A stretch of DNA of 64,000 bases, from positions 2,170,001-2,234,000 of the forward strand of contig NZ_JAPMLV010000001.1 of NCBI RefSeq assembly GCF_026420145.1, in the 5' to 3' direction. The translations under genes were made by a program, and so were the position numbers. A model generated the notes under the pieces. The model was given only the letters and a program-made list of their open reading frames with translations. It was not told where the DNA came from and did no database searches. Below are positions 1 to 8,506 of this stretch, piece after piece; the first letter of the stretch is position 1, and the number at the start of each line of letters is the position of its first letter. This DNA comes from Enterobacter pseudoroggenkampii. Lineage in GTDB: Bacteria > Pseudomonadota > Gammaproteobacteria > Enterobacterales > Enterobacteriaceae.

Positions 1-320
1 TGCGCAGTGAGAGTGAACATATTGAAATCACTGGCAGCTATGTGCTTGCCGTGGATGATGGCAATGCTTACCTCGAAGCTGGATTAGCCGGGCTAGGCGT
101 GATTGCGCTACCCGCCTATATGGCGGCAGCACATCAGGCTTGTGGCTCCTTGATTCCGCTATTTGAACAATGGCGGATTAAGCCAATGCCCCTGTACCTG
201 GCGTTTCCGCCGAACCGCCATGTCAACGCCAGACAGCGCGTTTTTATTGATTGGATCGTTGAATTGATGCAGCAGCATGTCCCTATTTCCAATAATAAGT
301 CACTCCCTCCCAGCCCCTGA
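1..320 (+). CDS. LysR-type regulator, C-terminal fragment (cut by window edge)
   Basis: The reading frame is open from the first bases of the window and stops at the TGA at 318-320. The visible part, about 106 residues, looks like the end of a LysR substrate-binding domain: the stretch AGLGVIALPAYMAA is the usual glycine-rich segment in which an effector-binding domain ends a half-domain, followed by the typical closing pattern with FIDWIVELMQQH. The DNA-binding half lies outside the window. It ends 9 bases before the stop codon of the next, convergent gene. The regulated target cannot be told from this piece. It is called partial rather than broken because nothing in frame interrupts it. Confidence 0.7.
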   Translation, partial: RSESEHIEITGSYVLAVDDGNAYLEAGLAGLGVIALPAYMAAAHQACGSLIPLFEQWRIKPMPLYLAFPPNRHVNARQRVFIDWIVELMQQHVPISNNKSLPPSP

Positions 321-328
321 TTCGCTCA

Positions 329-1240
329 TTAGGGTTGGTTACTTTCCACAGCACTCACCGCTCGCCGCCAGGCCGCCACTTCCTCCTCCAGCCATGCCTT
401 AAAGAGTGTCACCTCCGGCTTCACCTCCGTAGACTGCGCCGTTACCAACCAGTAAGGCCAGGGATATGGTGCGGTGATGGAGGTTAGCTGGACCAGTTCA
501 CCTCGGGTGATGGCATCCTGAACCAGAGAGCGACGCTCCAGCGCGATACCTTTCCCGAGTCGAACGGCTTCGATAATGATATTGGAGTCGTTAACGCATA
601 AACCGTCAGGCACGATCTCTTTCTCAAGACCCGCATTCATGCACCACGTTTTCCACGACTCCATAGAGAAAATAATATGACTCTTTGCAATCTCCGCTGG
701 CGTAGCGGGCAGCACGCCCCCGTTAAAGCCCGGTGCGGCCACCACAATAAGCTCATCGGAAAAAAGGTAATGGCTTTCACTCCCTTCCCAGTTCCCCTGC
801 CCCATCCGTATCGCGATGTCTATCCCTTCCTGCTGCAGGCTGGTGACCGTCAGGCTGGCCTGGATCCGCAGGGTGATAAGCGGATATTTCGCCCGAAAAC
901 GAGCCAGACGCGGTAATAACCAGTGGCATCCAAATGACGGCACCATCGCCAGCGTCAGCTCCTGCTTTCTCGGCTTCACCTGTACGAGTCGGGTGGCATC
1001 CGCAATATGGTTCAACGCCTCGCGTACCTGTAAGGCATAGAGCCGCCCTTCTTCGTTGATCTGCACTCCTCGCCCCTGACGGATAAAGAGCTTAACGCCC
1101 ACCATCTCCTCCAGCGTTTTGATCTGCTGGCTGATAGCGGAATGGGTAACGTGGAGTTCTTTCGCCGCCAGCGTCACGCTGCCGAGACGGGCGACGGCTT
1201 CAAAGCTTCGCAAACTGGCAATGGGTGGAAAATCCGACAT
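329..1240 (-). CDS. LysR-type transcriptional regulator, GcvA-like
   Basis: A 303-residue protein with the LysR architecture: an N-terminal winged helix-turn-helix (about residues 5-64, with SVTLAAKELHVTHSAISQQI as the recognition region) and a C-terminal substrate-binding domain (about 92-295). The opening PPIASLRSFEAVARLGSVT is characteristic of the GcvA/AmpR-like branch. It is divergent from the glutathione-S-transferase gene starting at 1411, and LysR proteins commonly regulate the divergent neighbour as well as themselves. A CTGAC-N5-GTCAG palindrome in the 170-bp gap is a candidate operator. The effector and the exact target are not known. Length is normal for the family and no defects are visible. 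Confidence 0.85.
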   Translation of the reverse strand: MSDFPPIASLRSFEAVARLGSVTLAAKELHVTHSAISQQIKTLEEMVGVKLFIRQGRGVQINEEGRLYALQVREALNHIADATRLVQVKPRKQELTLAMVPSFGCHWLLPRLARFRAKYPLITLRIQASLTVTSLQQEGIDIAIRMGQGNWEGSESHYLFSDELIVVAAPGFNGGVLPATPAEIAKSHIIFSMESWKTWCMNAGLEKEIVPDGLCVNDSNIIIEAVRLGKGIALERRSLVQDAITRGELVQLTSITAPYPWPYWLVTAQSTEVKPEVTLFKAWLEEEVAAWRRAVSAVESNQP

Positions 1241-1280
1241 GAAAGCACTTCCTTATCTGCGCTGGATATACAGCGGCAAC

Positions 1281-1295
1281 CTGACCATATGTCAG
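1281..1295. promoter_or_regulatory. Candidate LysR-type operator (T-N11-A palindrome)
   Basis: The 15 bases CTGACCATATGTCAG form a perfect interrupted palindrome that fits the T-N11-A rule for LysR binding sites. It lies between the divergent LysR gene (start 1240) and the GST gene (start 1411). A second short palindrome, CTTACGGTAAG, lies at 1307-1317. Assignment rests on position and symmetry only. Confidence 0.45.
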
Positions 1296-1410
1296 TAATA
1301 CTAACCCTTACGGTAAGATACTGAAGATATTCGCTATGCAAATTGTATTGTAATGTCTGGTCATCCTCTTCAATGACGCGTTATTTCACAGAGACAGGAA
1401 AACGGGAACG

Positions 1411-2019
1411 ATGATTAAGCTTGTTGGCATGATGGATTCACCTTATGTACGGCGCGTGGCGATCTCCCTTGAGCTTTATGGCGTTGAGTTTGAAAGCCAG
1501 CCGCTGTCAGTCTTTAGCACCTTCGACGCGTTCTCCCGGATCAACCCCGCGGTAAAAGCCCCGACGCTGGTTCTGGATAACGGAATACGGCTGATGGACT
1601 CCTCGCTGATACTGAATTATTTTGAGGCTCAGGCTGCCCCCGAGCGGAAACTCCTGCCCGTCGCGCCGGATGCGCTGACAAAGGATCTTCAGACGCTGGG
1701 CTTTATCCTCGCCGCCGCTGAAAAAGCGGTGCAAAATGTGTATGAACACAACCAGCGTCCGGCGGAAAAGCAGCACGCTTTATGGGTCGAACGCATTACA
1801 ATTCAGCTGCTGGCGGCCTGCAGGGTATGGAATGCCTTACTGGAGACACGTCCGGCGACTGCAACTCCCGATCAGGTTGCCGTCACGAGCACGGTTGTCT
1901 GGACGTTTATTCAGTCGATGATCCCGCACGTCGTTAACGCAGCGGATTTTAGAGAGATTCAGGCGTTTGCCGAATCATTCGAATCACAGGCGGTCTTCAG
2001 AAAATACCCTTTCAGCTAA
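1411..2019 (+). CDS. Glutathione S-transferase family protein
   Basis: A 202-residue protein with an N-terminal thioredoxin-like GST domain (about residues 1-80) and an all-helical C-terminal domain. The N-terminus MIKLVGMMDSPYVRRVAISL is typical: the serine in DSPYVRR stands where bacterial GSTs carry the glutathione-activating residue, and the segment PTLVLDNGIRLMDSSLILNYFE contains the cis-proline and the DS pair that binds the gamma-glutamyl group. Family members conjugate glutathione to electrophiles or reduce peroxides; the substrate here is unknown. It is divergent from a LysR regulator, which suggests induction by a small molecule. A hairpin at 2027-2051 follows the stop codon. Confidence 0.85.
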   Translation: MIKLVGMMDSPYVRRVAISLELYGVEFESQPLSVFSTFDAFSRINPAVKAPTLVLDNGIRLMDSSLILNYFEAQAAPERKLLPVAPDALTKDLQTLGFILAAAEKAVQNVYEHNQRPAEKQHALWVERITIQLLAACRVWNALLETRPATATPDQVAVTSTVVWTFIQSMIPHVVNAADFREIQAFAESFESQAVFRKYPFS

Positions 2020-2026
2020 GTGATGA

Positions 2027-2051
2027 GCCCGGTAAGCACTCGCCACCGGGC
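2027..2051. repeat. REP-like hairpin after the GST gene
   Basis: An imperfect palindrome with GCCCGGT and ACCGGGC arms, of the same type as the REP sequences at 17810 and 56271. It sits between the convergent GST gene and cbl and could also limit readthrough. Confidence 0.6.
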
Positions 2052-2061
2052 AAGCCAACAC

Positions 2062-3012
2062 TTAAATCTGATAATCAATCGCCACTTCTTCCGGCTCCAT
2101 CACCTGGCGTTTAATCTCATCCACCGACAGCCCGGCATTGCACAGCTCGATAAAGCGCCACACATAGTTGCGCTGCAGCTGCCCGCGCTTCAGGCCAAGC
2201 CATACGGTATTGGCGTCAAATAAATGACGCGTATCAAGACGCACCAGGTTCCCGTCCTCGCGTTCTCCGCTGGACTGTTCCGCCACCAGGCCAATGCCCA
2301 GACCCAGCTCGACGTAGGTTTTAATCACATCAGAATCCTGCGCGCTCAGCACCACGTCCGGCGTTAGCCCTTTGCGGTTGAAGGCCTCGTCTATGCGCGA
2401 ACGTCCGGTTATGCCCTGGCGGTATGTGATCAACGGCCATTTGGCAACGTCTTCCAGCGTCAGGGGAGAGACCTGATTCAGCGGATGATCGACCGGAAGT
2501 AATAAGCTGTGGTACCAGCGGAACCAGGGGAACGCCACCAGCAGCGGGTCGTTGCTCAGGCGTTCGCTGGCGATGCCAATATCCGCCCCACCGTTTTGCA
2601 GCAGCACTTCGATTTCCTGCGGTGTGCCCTGGATGAGCTCCAGACGGACGTCAGGGAAAAGTTCGCGGAACGCTTTGATCACCGGCGGCAGGCTGTAGCG
2701 CGCCTGGGTGTGGGTGGTGGCGATGGTGAGTACGCCTGAGGCGTCATTGGTGAAGAGATCCGCCAGACGACGCACGTTGCTGGCCTCGTTGAGGATCCGC
2801 TCTGCAATGGTGAGCAAAGCCTTACCCGGCTCCGTCATGCCGAGCAGCCGCTTGCCGCGACGGATAAAGATCTCTATACCCAGTTCCTCTTCCAGCTCGC
2901 GGATATGGCGGCTGACGCCGGACTGAGAGGTATAAAGCATATTGGCGACCTCGGTCAGGTTGTAGTCCCGCCTGGCCGCCTCACGGATAATTTTAAGTTG
3001 CTGGAAATTCAC
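2062..3012 (-). CDS. cbl: Cbl, CysB-like LysR regulator of sulphur-source genes
   Basis: A 316-residue LysR regulator of the CysB/Cbl type. It opens with MNFQQLKIIREAARRDYNLT, has the helix-turn-helix in residues about 19-45 (VANMLYTSQSGVSRHIRELE), and then a long effector domain. In E. coli, Cbl activates genes for use of sulphonates such as taurine when sulphate is scarce, with adenosine phosphosulphate as the anti-inducer. The neighbouring nac gene lies upstream on the same strand with a gap of 96 bp, which is the order seen in E. coli and Klebsiella and separates Cbl from CysB itself. Expression could come from its own promoter or by readthrough from nac. I saw no clear terminator in the gap. 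Confidence 0.93.
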   Translation of the reverse strand: MNFQQLKIIREAARRDYNLTEVANMLYTSQSGVSRHIRELEEELGIEIFIRRGKRLLGMTEPGKALLTIAERILNEASNVRRLADLFTNDASGVLTIATTHTQARYSLPPVIKAFRELFPDVRLELIQGTPQEIEVLLQNGGADIGIASERLSNDPLLVAFPWFRWYHSLLLPVDHPLNQVSPLTLEDVAKWPLITYRQGITGRSRIDEAFNRKGLTPDVVLSAQDSDVIKTYVELGLGIGLVAEQSSGEREDGNLVRLDTRHLFDANTVWLGLKRGQLQRNYVWRFIELCNAGLSVDEIKRQVMEPEEVAIDYQI

Positions 3013-3108
3013 GATTCACTCCGGCGCATCTGACATAGCTCTATTGTTAGAGTCAGCCGAGCTGCAGAACAAATAATAAAAACCAGCATCTTATGCTTTT
3101 ATGGAATA

Positions 3109-4026
3109 TCAGCTCACGAGCTGGAGTTCACGGTTCTCAAGCGATGGCTTGCTGACCAGCGACATCAAAATCTCTTTTACCGCCTGCGCCTGTGGCGACA
3201 GCGAACCGCGTGCGGACATGTTCAGCGATAGCGGCAGGCTCATCGAAGGCGTGGTGATCCGCGCCATCCAGCCGTTTGCCGCACTGCACAGCGAGCGGGC
3301 TGCGGATTCCGGCAGAACGGTCACCCCCATGCCGCTGGCAATAGCTGCGGTCAGCGTGGAGATCGAGTCGATTTCGCCGATGATTTTGGCCGTCAGGCGG
3401 CGCAGGGAGAACGCTTCGTCCACGCGCACGCGCACGGCGCTGTAGTCGCGCGGCAGATAGAGGTTCATCTCTGCCACGGCGGCAAGGTCGACGCTCTGGC
3501 CCGGGCAGTCGCGGGTGCCCACGAGGTAGAGATCTTCTTTCAGCAGCGGCTGGCTGGTGATGCCGGCGACCGGGGAGCGATCGTAAAGGACCGCCATATC
3601 CAGCTGGCCGCTGAGCAGTTTGTCATTCAGTACGGAACCGCTGTTTTCATGCAGGTATACCAGCACTTCAGGCAGCTCAGCGCGAACGGCCTGCAGCAAC
3701 GGCATGGTAATTGAGGACGCGGCCGTTCCCGGCGCCAGGCCGATAGAAACGTGCCCGCTCAGGGTCTGACCCACGTTATTCACCGCCAGCTGCGCCTGTT
3801 CACACTGGCGAAGAATGGTGCGCGCATGGGTATAGAGGATCTTACCGGCTTCCGTTGGCGTGACGCCGCGTTTGGTGCGGATCAACAATTGCTGATCCAT
3901 CTCGCCTTCCAGAGTAGCCACCTGCTGGCTCAGCGCAGGCTGCGCGATATGCAGCACTTCTGCCGCTTGAGTCAGGCTGCCGATATCGACGATTTTTACG
4001 AAGTATTTCAGTCGTCTTAAGTTCAT
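3109..4026 (-). CDS. nac: Nac, nitrogen assimilation control regulator
   Basis: A 305-residue LysR regulator with the start MNLRRLKYFVKIVDIGSLTQ and helix-turn-helix around residues 18-45 (AAEVLHIAQPALSQQVATLE). Nac couples sigma-70 promoters to nitrogen limitation: it activates genes such as hut, ure and put and represses gdh in Klebsiella, and needs no co-effector. Its own transcription is driven by sigma-54 and phosphorylated NtrC, and both signals are visible upstream (4083-4098 and 4217-4232). Its position next to cbl and a tRNA-Asn gene is the conserved one. The effector domain is of normal length. Confidence 0.95.
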   Translation of the reverse strand: MNLRRLKYFVKIVDIGSLTQAAEVLHIAQPALSQQVATLEGEMDQQLLIRTKRGVTPTEAGKILYTHARTILRQCEQAQLAVNNVGQTLSGHVSIGLAPGTAASSITMPLLQAVRAELPEVLVYLHENSGSVLNDKLLSGQLDMAVLYDRSPVAGITSQPLLKEDLYLVGTRDCPGQSVDLAAVAEMNLYLPRDYSAVRVRVDEAFSLRRLTAKIIGEIDSISTLTAAIASGMGVTVLPESAARSLCSAANGWMARITTPSMSLPLSLNMSARGSLSPQAQAVKEILMSLVSKPSLENRELQLVS

Positions 4027-4082
4027 TTTGCCCCCTGTTCGAAATGCTGTGCCGGAACCGGCTGTCGTTGTTGAACAGGTTT

Positions 4083-4098
4083 TGCAATATGAATGCCA
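4083..4098 (-). promoter_or_regulatory. Sigma-54 promoter of nac
   Basis: On the minus strand these 16 bases read TGGCATTCATATTGCA, which is the -24/-12 consensus: the GG and GC dinucleotides are spaced by exactly 10 bases. It lies 57 bp before the nac start codon. Sigma-54 control of nac is established in Klebsiella and E. coli. Confidence 0.88.
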
Positions 4099-4216
4099 CT
4101 TTTACCAGACGGTCTGAATTGGGCGCTAAGCGCCTGAAAATAAGGAAACCTAATCATGGAGGGGGGTTTTATTACCGAAACAGCAGTTTATGATCTGCCC
4201 CATTAGAGGTATACCC

Positions 4217-4232
4217 GCACCAAAGCGGTGCA
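4217..4232. promoter_or_regulatory. NtrC enhancer site upstream of nac
   Basis: GCACCAAAGCGGTGC is a perfect dyad that matches the NtrC site (GCACC-N5-GGTGC). It is centred about 130 bp upstream of the sigma-54 promoter, a usual distance for an enhancer that works by DNA looping. Confidence 0.85.
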
Positions 4233-4346
4233 TTCCGCTGCCAAAAACATCACTTTGCCGATTTTGTCAGCAAACGATCGAAAGGCGGCGATCCACCCTT
4301 TGACAAGGTGAACGCAGGTCGATAATATGCGCCCCGTTCACACGAT

Positions 4347-4422
4347 TCCTCTGTAGTTCAGTCGGTAGAACGGCGGACTGTTAATCCGTATGTCACTGGT
4401 TCGAGTCCAGTCAGAGGAGCCA
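4347..4422 (+). tRNA. tRNA-Asn (GUU), first copy
   Basis: A 76-base cloverleaf sequence with encoded CCA end. The acceptor arms TCCTCTG and CAGAGGA pair, the anticodon loop reads CTGTTAATC with GTT as anticodon, and the T arm reads CTGGTTCGAGTCCAG. It is identical to the copies at 10416-10491 and 12211-12286. Several asn tRNA genes near cbl, nac and yeeO are also found in E. coli. Confidence 0.97.
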
Positions 4423-4426
4423 AATT

Positions 4427-4459
4427 AAAAAAGCCTGCTTTTAAAGCAGGCTTTTTGCT
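4427..4459 (+). terminator. Terminator of the first tRNA-Asn
   Basis: The hairpin AAAGCCTGC/GCAGGCTTT is followed by a T run. The same hairpin follows the other two tRNA-Asn copies. Confidence 0.88.
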
Positions 4460-4478
4460 TTTCTGCACAAGGTAAATG

Positions 4479-4505
4479 CAAAACGGCAACCTTGTTGCCG
4501 TTTTT
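4479..4505. terminator. Bidirectional terminator between tRNA-Asn and ldtA
   Basis: The stem ACGGCAAC/GTTGCCGT is flanked by A and T runs on both sides, so it can end transcription from the tRNA (plus strand) and from ldtA (minus strand). It recurs at 10332-10358. Confidence 0.8.
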
Positions 4506-4555
4506 AGTGTGTGCACCCTCTCCCGTGGGAGAGGGCACCAGCCCGCACAATCCCC

Positions 4556-5455
4556 TTACATGCCTACCTTAACCGGCATCCCTGACCGCCGTTCCAGTTC
4601 GGCTCCCGCCCCCTCGTTTATCAACTGCGTCCGCTGCGCGGCTGACATTGGCAGAGGCACTTTCCGGGTCGATTCAAACTCCGCGCGGTTACGTGATAAT
4701 GGCTCGTGAACTTCCACCCAGCGGCTGCCGTCCGGCTCCGTGGTGACTTTAACGGGCCGATCGATAAGCTGCACGCGGGTTCCGACGGGAACATGATCGA
4801 AAAGGTATTTGATGTCGTTATTACGCAGGCGAATACAGCCCTGGCTCACCCGCAGCCCGATGCCAAAATTCGAGTTTGTGCCGTGAATGGCATAGAGCCT
4901 GCCGATATAAATGGCATACAGCCCCATCGGGTTATCCGGCCCGGCGGGCACGAATGCCGGGAGCGTTTTCCCTTCTGCCGCATAGGCACGGCGCGTATTC
5001 GGCGTCGGAGACCAGGTTGGCCCCACCTGCTTACGCTCAACGGCCGTCACCCAGTTACGCGGGGTTTCGCGCCCGGCCTGGCCGATGCCAATGGGCAGCA
5101 CTTCAACGGTATTGCTGCCGGATGGATAATAGTAGAGGCGCATTTCCGCCACGTTAACGACAATCCCCTCGCGAACGGTGTCGGGCAAAATGAGCTGCTG
5201 GGGGATCACCAGCCGGGTACCGGATTTGGGTAAAAAAGGATCCACCCCCGGGTTCGCTTCCAGCATATTGCTTAGCCCCTGCCCGTATTTCGCGGCAAAG
5301 GCCTCAAGCGGTAATGTATTATGATCCGGCACGATAATGACCTGCGAACTCCCTACCAGACGGCTGCCCGCCGGCGGTAAAGGATAGCTCACCGCCTGCA
5401 CGCTCTGACTGATAAGTAATGCAGCAAGACAGCCCAACGCCTCTTTACGACACAT
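4556..5455 (-). CDS. ldtA: L,D-transpeptidase LdtA (ErfK)
   Basis: A 299-residue secreted protein. A Sec signal peptide covers about residues 1-21 (hydrophobic [10 protein letters not shown], cleavage after SVQA). A LysM-like segment occupies about 39-86, and a YkuD L,D-transpeptidase domain about 97-235 carries the catalytic signature HGTN...SQGCIRL with His191 and Cys207. In E. coli, LdtA is one of the enzymes that attach Braun lipoprotein to meso-diaminopimelate in peptidoglycan, acting in the periplasm. The alternative is one of its paralogues (LdtB, LdtC), but the position next to tRNA-Asn, nac and shiA supports LdtA. In E. coli the cob genes follow ldtA; they are absent here. Confidence 0.92.
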   Translation of the reverse strand: MCRKEALGCLAALLISQSVQAVSYPLPPAGSRLVGSSQVIIVPDHNTLPLEAFAAKYGQGLSNMLEANPGVDPFLPKSGTRLVIPQQLILPDTVREGIVVNVAEMRLYYYPSGSNTVEVLPIGIGQAGRETPRNWVTAVERKQVGPTWSPTPNTRRAYAAEGKTLPAFVPAGPDNPMGLYAIYIGRLYAIHGTNSNFGIGLRVSQGCIRLRNNDIKYLFDHVPVGTRVQLIDRPVKVTTEPDGSRWVEVHEPLSRNRAEFESTRKVPLPMSAAQRTQLINEGAGAELERRSGMPVKVGM

Positions 5456-5646
5456 CTTCCCTTCCTCAGTCGCTTCGCTCTTTATTAAGCATAGCGTAGC
5501 CGTTTTGCATTACCCATCAGGAAATAAAATCAGTTTGCACAGGCCCCCTGTCGCGGTAGTCTCATAGATTCCGTTTATATGACGGGCGCAATGTGAGTGA
5601 CCTTTTCTTATACCAATAATTAAAAATAAGTGCAGACAGGACAACT

Positions 5647-6960
5647 ATGGACTCCACCCTCATCTCCGATCGTCCCAACGAGGAGACCCCTTCGCTCAAT
5701 CGTGCCCGCCGCGCCGCACTCGGCAGCTTCGCGGGTGCCGTCGTCGACTGGTATGATTTTCTGCTTTACGGCATTACCGCCGCGCTGGTGTTCAACCGCG
5801 AGTTTTTTCCCCAGGTCAGCCCCGCGATGGGCACGCTCGCCGCGTTTGCCACCTTCGGCGTCGGCTTTCTGTTTCGCCCGCTGGGCGGGGTGATCTTCGG
5901 CCACTTCGGCGACCGTCTTGGCCGCAAGCGCATGCTGATGCTCACCGTCTGGATGATGGGGATCGCCACCGCGCTGATTGGCATACTCCCTTCTTTTTCC
6001 GCCATTGGCTGGTGGGCCCCAGTGTTGCTGGTGACATTACGCGCCATTCAGGGCTTCGCCGTGGGTGGCGAATGGGGCGGCGCGGCGCTGTTATCCGTTG
6101 AGAGCGCGCCAAAAAATAAGAAAGCGTTTTACAGCAGCGGCGTGCAGGTCGGGTACGGCGTAGGGCTGCTGCTTTCCACAGGGCTGGTATCGTTAATCAG
6201 CCAGCTCACCACCGACGAGCAGTTCCTGAGCTGGGGCTGGCGCATTCCGTTCATCTTCAGCATCGTGCTGGTTATCGCCGCACTGTGGATCCGTAACGGA
6301 ATGGAGGAGTCGGCAGAGTTCGAAAAGCAGCAGGAAAAACCGGCCGTCAAAAAGCGGCTGCCGGTGATGGAAGCCCTGATTCGGCACCCAGGCGCTTTTC
6401 TGAAAATTATCGCCCTGCGCCTGTGCGAGCTGCTGACGATGTATATCGTCACCGCCTTTGCCCTGAACTACTCGACGCAGAATCTCGGCCTGCCGCGCGA
6501 GCTGTTCCTGAATATCGGCCTGCTGGTCGGCGGGATCAGCTGCCTGACGATACCCTGCTTCGCCTGGCTGGCGGACCGGTTTGGCCGCCGTCGCGTCTAC
6601 ATCACCGGCGCGCTGATTGGGTGCCTCAGCGCCTGGCCATTCTTTATGGCGCTGGAGGCGCAGTCGATCTTCTGGATTGTCTTCTTTGCTATCATGCTCG
6701 CGAACATCGCTCACGATATGGTGGTCTGCGTACAGCAGCCGATGTTTACCGAACTGTTCGGCGCCAGCTACCGCTACAGCGGCGCGGGCGTGGGTTACCA
6801 GGTCGCAAGCGTGGTCGGCGGCGGGTTTACGCCGTTTATTGCCGCCGCGCTGGTGACCTTCTCGGGCGGCAACTGGCACAGCGTGGCGATTTATCTGCTG
6901 GCCGGCTGCCTGCTGTCGGCGGCAACGGCGCTACTGATGAAAGAGACGAGCCACCGCTGA
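5647..6960 (+). CDS. shiA: Shikimate transporter ShiA
   Basis: A 437-residue inner-membrane proton symporter of the major facilitator superfamily with about 12 membrane helices. The loop motif GDRLGRKRML (about residues 95-104) is the MFS signature between helices 2 and 3, and its relative DRFGRRR recurs in the second half. The N-terminus, starting MDSTLIS and continuing RARRAALGSFAGAVVDWYDF, is close to E. coli ShiA (438 residues). It imports shikimate for aromatic amino acid synthesis. It is divergent from ldtA (191-bp gap) and lies 73 bp before amn on the same strand. In E. coli, shiA mRNA is activated by the small RNA RyhB; I did not verify pairing here. Confidence 0.94.
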   Translation: MDSTLISDRPNEETPSLNRARRAALGSFAGAVVDWYDFLLYGITAALVFNREFFPQVSPAMGTLAAFATFGVGFLFRPLGGVIFGHFGDRLGRKRMLMLTVWMMGIATALIGILPSFSAIGWWAPVLLVTLRAIQGFAVGGEWGGAALLSVESAPKNKKAFYSSGVQVGYGVGLLLSTGLVSLISQLTTDEQFLSWGWRIPFIFSIVLVIAALWIRNGMEESAEFEKQQEKPAVKKRLPVMEALIRHPGAFLKIIALRLCELLTMYIVTAFALNYSTQNLGLPRELFLNIGLLVGGISCLTIPCFAWLADRFGRRRVYITGALIGCLSAWPFFMALEAQSIFWIVFFAIMLANIAHDMVVCVQQPMFTELFGASYRYSGAGVGYQVASVVGGGFTPFIAAALVTFSGGNWHSVAIYLLAGCLLSAATALLMKETSHR

Positions 6961-6971
6961 TCTCACTTTTG

Positions 6972-6990
6972 TTTCACAGGCGTGTGACAT
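6972..6990 (-). promoter_or_regulatory. Possible Pho box upstream of amn
   Basis: Read on the minus strand this contains ATGTCACACGCCTGTGAA, two TGTSA-type half repeats spaced like the PhoB consensus. It is 43 bp before amn, which is a phosphate-regulated gene in E. coli. The match is imperfect and the orientation is reversed relative to amn. Confidence 0.35.
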
Positions 6991-7033
6991 ACTATCGGGT
7001 AGAGTCGCACACCTGTGGAACAAGGAGACAGAG

Positions 7034-8488
7034 ATGAATAATAAGGGCTCCAGCCTGACCCCGGCTCAGGCGCTGGAAAAACTCGACGCGCTGTACGAAC
7101 AGTCCGTCAACGCGCTGCGCAGCGCCATCAGCGAATATATTGAAACAGGGAAACTTCCCGACGAAAAGGCCAGAACCGAGGGCCTTTTTGTTTATCCATC
7201 GCTCTCTGTGACCTGGGACGGCAGCGCCAGCACGACACCGAAAACCCGCGCCTACGCCCGTTTTACCCACTCCGGCTGCTACAGTACCACCGTTACCCGC
7301 CCGGCACTGTTCCGCCCGTACCTCGAAGAACAACTTACGCTGCTGTATCAGGATTACGGCGCGCACATTCACGTTGAACCCTCGCAGCATGAAATCCCTT
7401 ATCCGTACGTGATAGACGGCTCGGCGCTAACGCTGGATCGCTCAATGAGCGCGGGGCTGACCCGCCACTTCCCGACGACGGAGCTTTCACAGATTGGCGA
7501 TGAGACGGCCGATGGGATCTATCACCCGGCAGAATTTTCTCCCCTGTCGCACTTTGATGCCCGCCGGGTCGATTTCTCCCTGGCGCGACTGCGCCACTAC
7601 ACCGGCACGCCCGTCGAACATTTCCAGCCGTTCGTCCTCTTTACCAACTACACCCGCTACGTTGACGAGTTTGTCCGCTGGGGCTGCAGCCAGATCCTCG
7701 ACCCGGAAAGCCCGTATATCGCGCTGTCCTGCGCGGGCGGGATCTGGATCACTGCGGAGACCGAAGCGCCAGAGCAAGCCATTTCCGACCTTGCGTGGAA
7801 AAAGCACCAGATGCCCGCCTGGCACCTGATCACCGCCGACGGTCAGGGCATCACGCTGATTAACATTGGCGTAGGCCCGTCAAATGCCAAGACCATCTGC
7901 GACCATCTGGCGGTGCTGCGTCCGGACGTGTGGCTGATGATCGGCCACTGCGGCGGCCTGCGTGAAAGCCAGCTGATTGGCGACTACGTGCTGGCCCACG
8001 CCTATCTGCGTGATGACCACGTGCTGGATGCGGTGCTGCCGCCGGATATCCCAATCCCGAGCATCGCCGAAGTGCAGCGTGCGCTGTATGACGCGACCAA
8101 AGAGGTCAGCGGCATGCCGGGTGAAGAAGTTAAGCAGCGCCTGCGCACCGGTACGGTCGTCACGACGGATGACCGGAACTGGGAGCTGCGTTACTCCGCC
8201 TCCGCGCTGCGGTTCAACCTGAGCCGCGCGGTGGCCATTGATATGGAGAGCGCCACCATCGCCGCACAGGGGTATCGCTTCCGCGTTCCCTACGGCACCC
8301 TGCTGTGCGTCTCCGATAAGCCGCTGCACGGCGAAATTAAGCTGCCGGGGCAGGCCAACCGCTTCTATGAGGGGGCTATCTCAGAGCATCTGCAGATTGG
8401 TATTCGCGCCATTGACCTGCTGCGGGCGGAAGGTGACAGGCTCCATTCCCGCAAGCTGCGCACCTTCAACGAGCCGCCGTTCCGCTAA
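7034..8488 (+). CDS. amn: AMP nucleosidase
   Basis: A 484-residue cytoplasmic enzyme that hydrolyses AMP to adenine and ribose 5-phosphate, helping to control adenylate pools. The length equals that of E. coli Amn. The N-terminal regulatory domain (about 1-170) is followed by a nucleoside-phosphorylase-like catalytic domain with the phosphate/ribose-binding region NIGVGPSNAKTICDHL (about 276-291), GHCGGLRES (about 303-311) and the base-binding IDMESATIAAQGYRF (about 402-416). A good ribosome-binding site (AAGGAGA) precedes the ATG. The next gene starts 18 bp after its stop, so the two are probably co-transcribed. In E. coli, yeeN follows amn instead. Confidence 0.95.
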   Translation: MNNKGSSLTPAQALEKLDALYEQSVNALRSAISEYIETGKLPDEKARTEGLFVYPSLSVTWDGSASTTPKTRAYARFTHSGCYSTTVTRPALFRPYLEEQLTLLYQDYGAHIHVEPSQHEIPYPYVIDGSALTLDRSMSAGLTRHFPTTELSQIGDETADGIYHPAEFSPLSHFDARRVDFSLARLRHYTGTPVEHFQPFVLFTNYTRYVDEFVRWGCSQILDPESPYIALSCAGGIWITAETEAPEQAISDLAWKKHQMPAWHLITADGQGITLINIGVGPSNAKTICDHLAVLRPDVWLMIGHCGGLRESQLIGDYVLAHAYLRDDHVLDAVLPPDIPIPSIAEVQRALYDATKEVSGMPGEEVKQRLRTGTVVTTDDRNWELRYSASALRFNLSRAVAIDMESATIAAQGYRFRVPYGTLLCVSDKPLHGEIKLPGQANRFYEGAISEHLQIGIRAIDLLRAEGDRLHSRKLRTFNEPPFR

Positions 8489-8506
8489 TAACGATAAGGA
8501 AAAACA

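Larger units (their letters stand above)
4319..4535 (+). repeat. 217-bp inverted repeat, left copy (contains tRNA-Asn)
   Basis: This segment recurs in opposite orientation at 10303-10519. It covers a tRNA leader beginning TCGATAATATGCGCC, the tRNA-Asn gene, two terminator hairpins and a CCCTCTCCC/GGGAGAGGG hairpin. By eye the copies differ at only a few positions (around 4426-4429 and at 4466). The pair flanks ldtA, shiA, amn and the aminopeptidase gene. The 528 bases between nac and ldtA contain only this repeat and the nac control region. Confidence 0.9.

Noticed and set aside
1..320. LysR fragment considered as a pseudogene
   Set aside because: The frame is open to the first base of the window, so it is simply cut off.
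7860..8329. Minus-strand open frames inside amn
   Set aside because: Shadows of a full-length conserved gene; no domain recognised.
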